Shown piece after piece: positions 25,413 through 32,617 of a stretch of 64,000 nucleotides of DNA. Location of the stretch: positions 3,019,501 to 3,083,500 of the forward strand of contig NZ_CP027762.1 of assembly GCF_003852315.1 (NCBI RefSeq), written 5' to 3'. Positions within the stretch are counted from its first letter, which is position 1; each line of letters opens with the position of its first letter. The position numbers and the translations under genes were made by a program. Origin of the DNA: Pseudomonas sp. LBUM920. GTDB taxonomy: Bacteria; Pseudomonadota; Gammaproteobacteria; Pseudomonadales; Pseudomonadaceae. The notes below the pieces were generated by a model. It was not told the DNA's origin. It did no database searches and saw only the letters and a program-made list of their open reading frames with translations.

Positions 25413-25660
25413 AGGTTCAGTGTCCTGCTTCTAGCCCGCTGTCGCCCGACGTGTGTACTGATTTTGCTTTAGGCCTGTGGAATGAGCGATGGATCATGAG
25501 CGAAGAAGCGGTACGCTGCCATTTATGCCTGGCCCCGCAATGGCCGAGTAATGCTGATGACCCGGTGCGACACTGCGCAGGCTGCGAGCTGATTCAAGCT
25601 CAGTACCCGTTGCGCCAATTGGCCACAATATTAGCCGAAGTGTATGGAGTGGCGGGATGA
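25397..25660 (+). CDS. Small Cys/His zinc-finger-like protein, paralog of 24414 C-terminus
   Basis: An 87-residue protein with 'DFALGLWNERWIMSEEAVRCHLC' and 'HCAGCEL...QYPLRQLATIL', nearly repeating the C-terminal part of the 24414 product. The cysteine/histidine spacing (CxxC, then about 15 residues, then HxxxC) is conserved between the two copies, which supports a structural or metal-binding role. The start overlaps the preceding stop and the end overlaps the next ATG (ATGA). Confidence 0.65.
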   Translation: MDEYIKVQCPASSPLSPDVCTDFALGLWNERWIMSEEAVRCHLCLAPQWPSNADDPVRHCAGCELIQAQYPLRQLATILAEVYGVAG

Positions 25661-25902
25661 ACGTCAGCCAGCAGTTAGACACGATAAGCCTACCGGCTGG
25701 GCTGCGCACCAAGATGCAAAACCACCTGTCACGCCAGGCGCGTGCCGGGGATTTGCACGCCCTGGAGCTGGCACTGACGCGCGCTAAAGGTTTTGTCGAA
25801 GGGGTGGATGCAGCCCATGCGCTGACCACGGCGACCATCGAGGCGCTGTTTATTGCGGTCGAGGACGCAGCTGCGGCGCGGCGCCGGGAGCTGACCATTT
25901 GA
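25657..25902 (+). CDS. Hypothetical helical protein (81 aa), paralog of 27031
   Basis: A short helical protein. The stretch 'RAKGFVEGVDAAHALTTATIEALFIAVEDAAAAR' resembles 'ARADGFVSGLESARSVADETIEQLHFIFDNATEER' of the product at 27031-27258, so the two are paralogs. ATGA overlap with the preceding gene suggests an operon. No known family. Confidence 0.55.
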   Translation: MNVSQQLDTISLPAGLRTKMQNHLSRQARAGDLHALELALTRAKGFVEGVDAAHALTTATIEALFIAVEDAAAARRRELTI

Positions 25903-26138
25903 TTGAGGAGGCTTCAACTCGACACGCTAAAGTTTTAGTCGGTGAACACGTGATACGTGAGGTGGTGGTTGGCAGCACTGCTGGCAAAGATAGTAAGCGG
26001 ACGCTTTCGATTCGTCTGGGCGATACCTGGGCGCGGCTTGTGCCGATGCGCTCGACACGAGAACCATTGCGCACCTTATCAAGCCGCATTGCAGTGGTCC
26101 TTTACGCCAGTCATAGGGCTTTAAGGCGTCAAGTGTAA
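25899..26138 (+). CDS. Hypothetical protein (79 aa), TTG start
   Basis: The frame begins with TTG at 25899, overlapping the preceding stop by four bases; GGGAG stands about eight bases upstream, so the start is plausible but weak. The product is basic with beta-strand character ('HAKVLVGEHVIREVVVGSTAGKD'). No motif. It ends against a minus-strand pseudogene region. Confidence 0.4.
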   Translation: MIEEASTRHAKVLVGEHVIREVVVGSTAGKDSKRTLSIRLGDTWARLVPMRSTREPLRTLSSRIAVVLYASHRALRRQV

Positions 26139-26294
26139 AACTGGCTTCGGCGGAAGCTTTAGTGCCAGCTGTAGCACGCCCACCGCGTCCGGCCCATCCT
26201 CGTTAATCCATTCCACATGATGCTAGAGGAGCATGTTGCCGGTTGATTTTCCCATCCGTTCGGCGATCCATTCTGGGTGCGTGTGGCGTGGTCG
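26121..26294 (-). pseudogene. Tyrosine recombinase (integrase) C-terminal remnant
   Basis: In frame on the minus strand reads 'RPRHTHPEWIAERMGKSTGNMLL', a stop, then 'HHVEWINEDGPDAV'. This recalls the C-terminal catalytic part of phage integrases: RHT, then '-PEWIAERMGHST', then 'QHYxEWI' with the catalytic tyrosine. Here the tyrosine position reads His, a stop interrupts, and about 20 residues seem missing after RHT. It is therefore a dead fragment. This is a pattern call by eye without a search. Confidence 0.45.
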
Positions 26295-26388
26295 AATTGG
26301 GCCGCCAGCGCTGTCCCTGATCAGACGGAAAGCGCCGACGGGCGTGGTGGGAGCGTCTGTGCAGTCGGCAATCGCGACAAGCGCAGCC

Positions 26389-26701
26389 GCTATCAATGGG
26401 TGTGATTGCCCGATGCGGACAGATCGCACGAAAGAACCATCCATGGGCTACTTTCTCGATGTGCGCATTGATCGGTGCGGCCCTTTCCCTGGCCCAGTGT
26501 GGCCGCCATCCCCAGCGCACCATGTCGGCGTGCAGCAGATGGCCCTGCAGGTGGTGCAGGGCGACTTGGGTTGTCGGTGCTACGTTGTAGCGCTCGAGGG
26601 GCAAATCACCGACAGAGTTCACCAAAGCATTAGGCATGTTCAACCCTGCCACAAAGCCGTGCCTCCCCCGCCCCCCGGTACTGAACAAGTCTCCCGCACA
26701 T
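26389..26701 (-). pseudogene. SRAP (YedK/HMCES-like) gene remnant
   Basis: The minus strand starts 'MCGRLVQYRG' at 26701, with the catalytic Cys2 of SRAP proteins, then loses frame. From about 26637 another frame reads 'LPLERYNVAPTTQVALHHLQ...VRWGWRPHWARERAAPINAHIEKV...HRAITPID', which is the SRAP core (conserved N in YNVAPT). The rest of the domain is missing and an integrase-like fragment follows. SRAP proteins crosslink abasic sites in single-stranded DNA; this copy cannot be intact. Confidence 0.75.
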
Positions 26702-26814
26702 GATGCTCTCCGCTTGTCGGATCTGCTGAGCAGCTGGGCGCTGGTCAATCTCTACACTGTAGACACTGGCCTTGAGTATTCGTCATGACGATTAACATAG
26801 AGTAAATAAACGCG

Positions 26815-26994
26815 ATAAAGGCGTGGTTCGCTTTGCGCACTGATCCTGATTTCATATCAGCCACTCCAGAGGATCGCTATGAAGCGCGGCTCTCCCTCGC
26901 AGATGATCTGCAAGAGAAGGGCCTTATCGACAGCGGCGAGTGGCGTGAGCTGGTAGAGGAAGCGCAGGCCACGTATGCAGACGAGTTGGGGTGA
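26815..26994 (+). CDS. Possible small protein with non-standard start (about 59 aa)
   Basis: A continuous frame reads 'KAWFALRTDPDFISATPEDR' and then 'YEARLSLADDLQEKGLIDSGEW', ending at TGA 26992-26994. It looks like real coding sequence, but the codon before KAW is ATA where an ATG would be expected; the only other candidate is TTG 26833. It may be a gene that lost its start or a short functional protein. It lies upstream of the helical protein at 27031. Confidence 0.35.
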   Translation: MKAWFALRTDPDFISATPEDRYEARLSLADDLQEKGLIDSGEWRELVEEAQATYADELG

Positions 26995-27030
26995 CACGCC
27001 TGATGCTAGGTATTTCTCAAAGGATTTGAT

Positions 27031-27258
27031 ATGGATGGTGTAATTCTGAGCGCTAGGATCGAACGACACGCAGATAAGCTGTTGGCACAAATTGCAAGGG
27101 CGGGCTCACTGATTGTGGCGGCCAAAGCAGGTGCTAGGGCCGACGGGTTCGTATCGGGCTTGGAGTCGGCGCGCTCGGTGGCAGACGAAACCATTGAACA
27201 GCTCCACTTCATCTTCGACAACGCAACTGAGGAGCGCCTCAAAGTGCTTTCGAAGTAG
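27031..27258 (+). CDS. Hypothetical helical protein (75 aa), paralog of 25657
   Basis: A short helical protein with the same 'GFVSGLESARSVADETIEQL' core as the 25657 product. Its end overlaps the end of the minus-strand gene 27239-27562 by about 20 bases, so the two are convergent. Function unknown. Confidence 0.55.
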   Translation: MDGVILSARIERHADKLLAQIARAGSLIVAAKAGARADGFVSGLESARSVADETIEQLHFIFDNATEERLKVLSK

Positions 27259-27562
27259 TGTCCCGAACCGGCCGCTCTTGAGGCGCCCTCAGTTCGGCCA
27301 GCAAACGCTGATTCTCCCTCAGCAAATAGTCGCGCTGTTCGGTGACCAGCTTGATGCCGAGGATAGAGGGCTCTGAGCATCGTTCTTTGAGATCATCAAT
27401 TTCGATGCGAGCAACGTTGAGCCATGCCAGTGCTTCAGCTAAACGCGTGGCAAGTCCGTCGCTCATCTGAACCAGCCCAGCAATATTCCGGCGAGCGCCG
27501 CTTAACCGCTTTAAGGTTTCCTTCAGCTCGTCCTCGAGCAGGGCGCACTGATGCTTGTACAT
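27239..27562 (-). CDS. Hypothetical coiled-coil protein (107 aa)
   Basis: A charged protein with heptad-like leucines throughout (for example 'LEDELKETLKRLSGARRNI', 'LVTEQRDYLLRENQRLLAEL'). It resembles the small coiled-coil proteins common in Pseudomonas prophage accessory regions. No family was recognised. Confidence 0.5.
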   Translation of the reverse strand: MYKHQCALLEDELKETLKRLSGARRNIAGLVQMSDGLATRLAEALAWLNVARIEIDDLKERCSEPSILGIKLVTEQRDYLLRENQRLLAELRAPQERPVRDTTSKAL

Positions 27563-27699
27563 TTCCAGGCGGCGTAGGGCAGCCGAGTCACGTTGAGGTG
27601 TCTTCGTCGATAGGGTGCATGGTGAATCAATCCGATACCTGTATGCTCATACAGTTGTCTGGATCTGAGCACGACGCGATTTCGGGCGACGAGAGGCGT

Positions 27700-27909
27700 T
27701 CATTCCGGGGTCATAAGGACGGCTAAAGTCATCTTTATAAATTTCTGGTTGTGGTCGAGGGTGTATAGGGCGCCGCGTACGTTTTCAGCGACTTCGGCGG
27801 AGCCGCGCTGCTCCACCCAGTTCGAGAGCTCCATGATAGAAGCTTCGAGCGCTAATTGATTTTCGTAGTGCTTCGAAAGCAGAGAAGTTATTAGATCTGA
27901 ATTCGGCAT
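27700..27909 (-). CDS. Hypothetical small protein (69 aa)
   Basis: The start at 27909 is chosen because AGGGGA stands seven bases upstream on the minus strand; the longer frame to 28209 has no such signal. The product is helical and acidic-to-neutral ('LLSKHYENQLALEASIMELSNWVEQ'). It is a typical small gene of Pseudomonas prophage or accessory islands, with function unknown. Confidence 0.55.
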   Translation of the reverse strand: MPNSDLITSLLSKHYENQLALEASIMELSNWVEQRGSAEVAENVRGALYTLDHNQKFIKMTLAVLMTPE

Positions 27910-28497
27910 CGGTGTTCCCCTGAGAGTGCGCAGCGTAGAATTACGAAATTGGAAGGCCGATCCAAAATTTTGAATGCCTACTACCGGCCGAGAAGCGAGA
28001 TTAGCAACCTTCAGCGCGGCAATGTAGTCAATCAACCTGCCGCAAAAGACAGCATTCGACCTACACGTTACTCTGTAACAATTGGGCTTAAGGAAATGAC
28101 TTGGTGCAGGTAGGCCTTGCAACCGGTAGAGCCGATCGAACTGAGTTTCGTCGTTTTGTATGATTACGTATGGGTTGGATACACCCATGGAGCGGGCAAG
28201 GTATCGCAACCGATGTACTCCGCGAGCTTATGTCACTTTTTTGATAATGCTATGTTGAAAAACGCTCAACGAGCGCCCTGATCACGAGGTCCAGCGCCTT
28301 TGGGCGATTATAGCTCTCCGGTAGACAGCACTTCACCATACGAGTCGAGCTGACGTGTGCTCATCCGAAACAGCCTGGGGCGATGCAAGGCTATAAAAAC
28401 ATTTTTGGGGTGAATAAGCTGATTTCTGGAATACGTATATACTAAGACAATTGCGAGTCGTAGTTGCCTAATTGTATAAAGAGGTTGCACAGCGTAG
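27910..28497. other. Intergenic accessory stretch with probable promoter for the wHTH gene
   Basis: No convincing gene is visible. A TATACT element near 28437 lies about 60 bases before the wHTH gene and could be its -10 box; AAAGAGG stands about 12 bases before its ATG. The minus-strand frame up to 28209 continues the 27700 gene upstream but shows no start signal. Confidence 0.4.
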
Positions 28498-29382
28498 ATG
28501 AACATAGCTGATCTGCTTGATTGTTTGAAAGAGACCAGTTCCGAAATGATACGAGCCGATATAGATGAAGCTGTTCTTCTGCATTTTGATTTGATAATGG
28601 AAAGCTATCGAGAAAAACCTTTTTTCTATAAAAACCTTTTGAAGTATGACAGGTTTATGGTGGCCCTTTCTTTGCTTAGTTTTAGCTATAAGGATGATAA
28701 GCTTCCGCTATCCAAAGTTAAAGATTTTTGCCAAGGGCGAGGTTATATGTCTCGCAATAGTCTGGATACTTATTTTTCTTTTTTAGTTTTAAGTGGCTAT
28801 ATGGAAGTTAAGGTAGACGTCCAAGATGGACGTCAGCGTAGTTTCCAACCAACCGATAAAACCTTGCGAGAAGCCGCACAGTTGATCAAGTCGTGTTTAC
28901 TGCCTGCGCAGATGATTTTTCCGTACGTTGGTTCGTCGCCGAGATTAGAAATGTCGCCGGATTTATTAAAAGTTTTTGCTCGTGGATTTGCCAAAATCCT
29001 CGAATCAGATTTGTTGCTGGATAAGATCCTGCCTGAAGCAAAATGGATGCTCAATAGGGACGGCGGTCACCTGCCGATGCTTGCGCTTTATGCAGATGCG
29101 CTGCGGAATGGTTCGCTGGAGACGGGTTACAACGTCTCGTCCTATGTTCAAATTTCTTCGCGCTTGGGCGTTTCGAAAACTCACGTGCAGCGCATGATCA
29201 GAGAAGGAGAACAACAGGGCTACTTTAAATGCAATAAGCGTACAGTTAAATTAAGTCCGGCATTTGTCGAGCTTATGAGGCGGGCTATGTCAATATATTT
29301 TTCAATTTCGCGAGTAAGTGTGGAGCTGGGTGTTGTGGACTACGACAGCGGTAGGGTGGCTGTCGATTTACGCAACATTTAG
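28498..29382 (+). CDS. Winged-helix-type regulator-like protein (294 aa)
   Basis: The protein has two helix-turn-helix-like segments. One is near residues 75-110 ('LPLSKVKDFCQGRGYMSRNSLDTYFSFL'), followed by a wing-like 'EVKVDVQDGRQRSF'. The other is near residues 220-245 ('ISSRLGVSKTHVQRMIREGEQQGYF'). No ligand domain or membrane segment is seen. It is AT-rich like the next two genes, and all three run in the same direction, so it may regulate the chemoreceptor/GGDEF module. The DNA-binding role is an inference. Confidence 0.6.
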   Translation: MNIADLLDCLKETSSEMIRADIDEAVLLHFDLIMESYREKPFFYKNLLKYDRFMVALSLLSFSYKDDKLPLSKVKDFCQGRGYMSRNSLDTYFSFLVLSGYMEVKVDVQDGRQRSFQPTDKTLREAAQLIKSCLLPAQMIFPYVGSSPRLEMSPDLLKVFARGFAKILESDLLLDKILPEAKWMLNRDGGHLPMLALYADALRNGSLETGYNVSSYVQISSRLGVSKTHVQRMIREGEQQGYFKCNKRTVKLSPAFVELMRRAMSIYFSISRVSVELGVVDYDSGRVAVDLRNI

Positions 29383-29477
29383 GGTGGTTATAATTGTGCA
29401 ATGCGTGTTGGTAGTCTTTCAAAAGATTTTTATATGTGGACCTGCTCCTTTTTTGCTTGCTCTTACCGGGTATCAGT

Positions 29478-30746
29478 ATGTTTAATCATCGAATTAAGAG
29501 TGCTCTTCTTGACTGTCAAGGGGAATTGGAGGAGTTGTGCGGTACGCTCGCTAATATCGAATCGTTATTCCTTTCAGTGCATGTCGATGGGGCGGGGCGG
29601 ATTATCTCGACTAATAAGCGATTTGCAGAGGCGCTCGGATATCCGTTGGGAGAGCTATCGGGCATGTTAGTGAGCGAGATTAAATGTGAGCCGCATAGGA
29701 ATTTTGCGCCAAGCCTATGCACCATCGAACAGCAACTCTATCGCGCCGCTGATGGCGGCGTCGCTGCACTTAGTATCGGTTGGGTCAAAGCGGCAAACCA
29801 AACTTTCCAAGGTTACGGCGTTTTTGCACCAGCCCTAACGCGGAACGAACAGGAATCCATTGAGATGTTTAGTGCGCTGAATCGGTCAATGGCTATAATT
29901 CATTTCAATTTATCAGGTGAAGTCTTATACGCCAACGAGTCCTTCGTACAAGCTCTGGGGTATAGTGTCGCGGAGCTACAGGGTAAGCATCACCGTATTT
30001 TCTGTTTGGAGGAGGACGTTGCTTCTCCGCAATACTCTGACTTCTGGCAGGCACTAAACCGAGGCGTGTTCCACGCTGGGCGTTTTTGTCGGGTTGATAA
30101 AAGCGGAAAAGTGGTGTGGCTGGAGGCTACCTACAATCCAATCAAAGATGTCTCCGGGCGGATTTATAAGATAGCCAAATTTGCTAGCGTAGTGACCGAG
30201 CAAGTTGAGAAAGCCGAAGGAGTAAAGCACGCAGCCACTATAGCTTACGACGTGTCGTTGGATACTGATGTAAAAGCTAAAACAGGCATCAATCTTGTCG
30301 CCGATTCGATTCTCGGTACGCAAGCTATTGCACAACAGATGGCCTCAGTAACCGACAGCATGGCCGCCCTTGAGTCGCAATCACAATTGATCGGCTCCAT
30401 AGTTGACACCATTGGAGCCATCGCTACCCAGACCAATCTTTTAGCGCTTAACGCCGCTATAGAAGCCGCGCGAGCAGGTGTGCACGGACGAGGTTTTGCG
30501 GTAGTGGCGGATGAAGTGCGCAAACTCGCGGGCCGCACCAGTCTGGCAACGCAAGAGATCACAGGGGTGGTCCTGCAAAATCGTGAATTGGCTGGTCAAG
30601 CTGCGTTACGCGTTCAACGTAGTCGAGACCAAGCCGACGTTTTGCTGGAATTATCTGAGCAGGCAGGCATATCGATGGCTGCTATCCAGCTTGGCGCTGA
30701 GCAGGTCGTTAAGGCAATTGGTAGGGTTACCAACAACCTGAATTGA
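29478..30746 (+). CDS. Soluble PAS-PAS methyl-accepting chemotaxis protein, BdlA-like (copy 2)
   Basis: ATG 29478 is preferred, giving 422 residues with 'MFNHRIKSALLDCQGELEEL', parallel to the start of the phage-borne copy. An N-terminal helix is followed by PAS 1 (about 25-130), PAS 2 (about 135-250) and the signalling tip 'IATQTNLLALNAAIEAARAG'. The protein has no transmembrane helices. The second PAS closely resembles the phage copy ('SGEVLYANESFVQALGYS', 'KHHRIFC', 'WLEATYNPI'). The P. aeruginosa BdlA architecture is the same, with about 417 residues. It stands between a wHTH protein and a diguanylate cyclase. Confidence 0.88.
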   Translation: MFNHRIKSALLDCQGELEELCGTLANIESLFLSVHVDGAGRIISTNKRFAEALGYPLGELSGMLVSEIKCEPHRNFAPSLCTIEQQLYRAADGGVAALSIGWVKAANQTFQGYGVFAPALTRNEQESIEMFSALNRSMAIIHFNLSGEVLYANESFVQALGYSVAELQGKHHRIFCLEEDVASPQYSDFWQALNRGVFHAGRFCRVDKSGKVVWLEATYNPIKDVSGRIYKIAKFASVVTEQVEKAEGVKHAATIAYDVSLDTDVKAKTGINLVADSILGTQAIAQQMASVTDSMAALESQSQLIGSIVDTIGAIATQTNLLALNAAIEAARAGVHGRGFAVVADEVRKLAGRTSLATQEITGVVLQNRELAGQAALRVQRSRDQADVLLELSEQAGISMAAIQLGAEQVVKAIGRVTNNLN

Positions 30747-30921
30747 ACTGCACAGTTACTGCGCAATGGTACGTTTACAATGTATTGACTGCAATAGCCG
30801 CAATTGTTAAAAGTGTTCTTTAGATTGATATGATCGAAAGTAGTAGGAAAAAATCTGCGTCATGGATGAACTCTCGCCTTGACTTTGAAATATCTAGATA
30901 GGTTCGAAAGCGGAGTTTAGG

Positions 30922-31959
30922 ATGCCGGCGATTTTCAAGATCCGATCGAGGTTGCGAACCTTATTATCACCGGCGGTAACCAAGATTGAACTGGCAGGGT
31001 TGGTTGCTTGGATGGTTGTTTTGTCGATAGATCCTAAAACTGCGCTTGATCTGTCAAATATTACCATCACAATTTTTCTTTTTTTGGTGTGGCATATTCA
31101 TCGTAAAACTGCATCCTTTAGCATATGGAGGGTTCTCGGTGGTGTATATGTTTTATTATTGTCTTTAGGTTTTGGAAATGTGGTTGGGACACATATAGAA
31201 TTGCGCGTATTCACACTTCCGCTTGCTGTGATTATCGTATTGAGTAGCGCAATTTTATTTATCGCTGTGCAGGACTATTTGTTATCTGCTGCGCTCGTCT
31301 GGGCAGTAATGTGGCCCTCACTTGATCTCAGTATATATACTGGGCTCAGGGCGTACCTCGGCGTTTTCAGCATTGCATCGATATCTATCGGCTTTATACT
31401 TAGTTTTACCTACTTGAGAAGCATGCGCTCAATTTTGATGAGGGAAAGTGAGTTTAGAACATTAGCGGAGACGGATTTTCTCACCTGCATACTCAACCGG
31501 CGCGCCTTTATGGATACCTTTCAACGTGCATTGACAGAAGGGTGTAGCGGTTATTTTATTATGTTGGATATTGATAACTTCAAACAGAAGAACGATCAAT
31601 ATGGTCACGATGTTGGTGATAAGATTTTATGCTCTATGGCGGCCTGCCTGAAGCTCACCCCAGGCAGCCACAGTGTTGGAAGAATTGGTGGAGAGGAATT
31701 TGGTGTGTTATTGCTGGGAGATAATGATGTAGTTGCGCATGAATACGCAATGAAGCTATTAGCGAACATACGCGGCAGTGTCTTGCATCCGCATCAGTAC
31801 ACTTGCAGCGCGGGGATAGCACAATTTTCGGCAAATTCAGATATGTCAGCAGTGCTTAAATGCGCGGATAGCAACATGTATAAAGCTAAGCATGATGGCA
31901 AGGACAGAGTGTTTCAGAATGGGGAACGCGTCGTTCCACTACTCCGTACAACTACATAA
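30922..31959 (+). CDS. Membrane-anchored GGDEF diguanylate cyclase
   Basis: A 345-residue protein. Several hydrophobic helices (about residues 25-165) form an N-terminal membrane sensor region; no PAS was seen. A GGDEF domain follows from about residue 175, with 'ETDFLTCILNRRAF', 'MLDIDNFK' and the catalytic signature 'RIGGEEF' at 254-260, so the active loop is intact (GGEEF). The residues ahead of it do not form the RxxD inhibitory site; the aligned positions read P and H. It is predicted to make c-di-GMP from two GTP. It lies downstream of the BdlA-like gene and is AT-rich. Confidence 0.88.
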   Translation: MPAIFKIRSRLRTLLSPAVTKIELAGLVAWMVVLSIDPKTALDLSNITITIFLFLVWHIHRKTASFSIWRVLGGVYVLLLSLGFGNVVGTHIELRVFTLPLAVIIVLSSAILFIAVQDYLLSAALVWAVMWPSLDLSIYTGLRAYLGVFSIASISIGFILSFTYLRSMRSILMRESEFRTLAETDFLTCILNRRAFMDTFQRALTEGCSGYFIMLDIDNFKQKNDQYGHDVGDKILCSMAACLKLTPGSHSVGRIGGEEFGVLLLGDNDVVAHEYAMKLLANIRGSVLHPHQYTCSAGIAQFSANSDMSAVLKCADSNMYKAKHDGKDRVFQNGERVVPLLRTTT

Positions 31960-32617
31960 TTAAGCCTCGGCTGGAGGATATCTGTGAATATTGTTTTCGA
32001 GGATATAGAGTCCCCCCCTGGCTGCTTGTTGACGCTGGGCGCCTTCACCTTAATGTTCCTGAGTCGTTCGGATGCTGAAAACTTTCTCCGGTTCCTGACG
32101 GGGCGCGTCGACATATTGCAGTGCCAGTAACTCGGTAACTCCTTTCAGTCGGAGCAGCCAGGCGGATGTAAGGCAGATATTTTGGGGGTAATGCACCCTA
32201 AAAAAGCCGTTAACACCGACCGGTGCTTTTGTGGCTTCATGGTGCGTCTTAGGTGTCTTCGTGGCTTGCAACCTCGCGGTAGGAGGCGGGGTACGGGGTT
32301 ATGCAGTTCCGGCATGAGCTGGAATTTCCCCGCTGGGACCATTTCTGGAACCAACGGGTGCATTTTTATGCGGTACGGGTGATTAGTCATGACAACTTGG
32401 CCCAGCAAACACTGATCCTCAGTAATCACCGCAATGCATTTTATACTGCATGGTGATGTTAGCTGTGGAGATCAATTACTTTACCTATCAATGGGGTGCG
32501 AGCGTGGCGGCAGGAGCCTTCAGGCATGCGTCAACAGCGACATCAAGGCGCGAAACCCGGTCGCTGAGCAGAAAATTTTGGATGTGTGTTGGAATTTGGC
32601 GCGCATTGTCGCATATG
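31960..32617. other. Accessory-core junction region with dispersed repeat
   Basis: A stretch between the GGDEF gene and the MFS gene. Short frames on both strands (66-94 residues) lack ribosome-binding sites and motifs. It holds repeat copy B. Base composition rises toward the right side where core sequence begins. No tRNA or clear attachment site was seen. Confidence 0.45.
32441..32538 (+). repeat. Degenerate dispersed repeat, copy B
   Basis: About 100 bases starting TTATACTGCATGG and ending GCATGCGTCAACAGC, related to copy A at 23992-24090. Both lie outside gene-dense areas, bracketing about 8.4 kb of accessory genes. Confidence 0.45.

Noticed and set aside
26740..26770. Possible LexA-like site (CTACACTGTAG) upstream of the SRAP remnant
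   Set aside because: The palindrome does not match the CTGT-N8-ACAG layout, so an SOS box is not supported.
32050..32429. Minus-strand frames (73 and 94 aa) before the MFS gene
   Set aside because: No start signal or recognisable family; could be remains of an older gene but cannot be supported.
22012..32617. tRNA-type attachment site or integrase gene for the prophage
   Set aside because: No tRNA end or intact recombinase was seen; the only integrase-like sequence is the broken fragment at 26121-26294.
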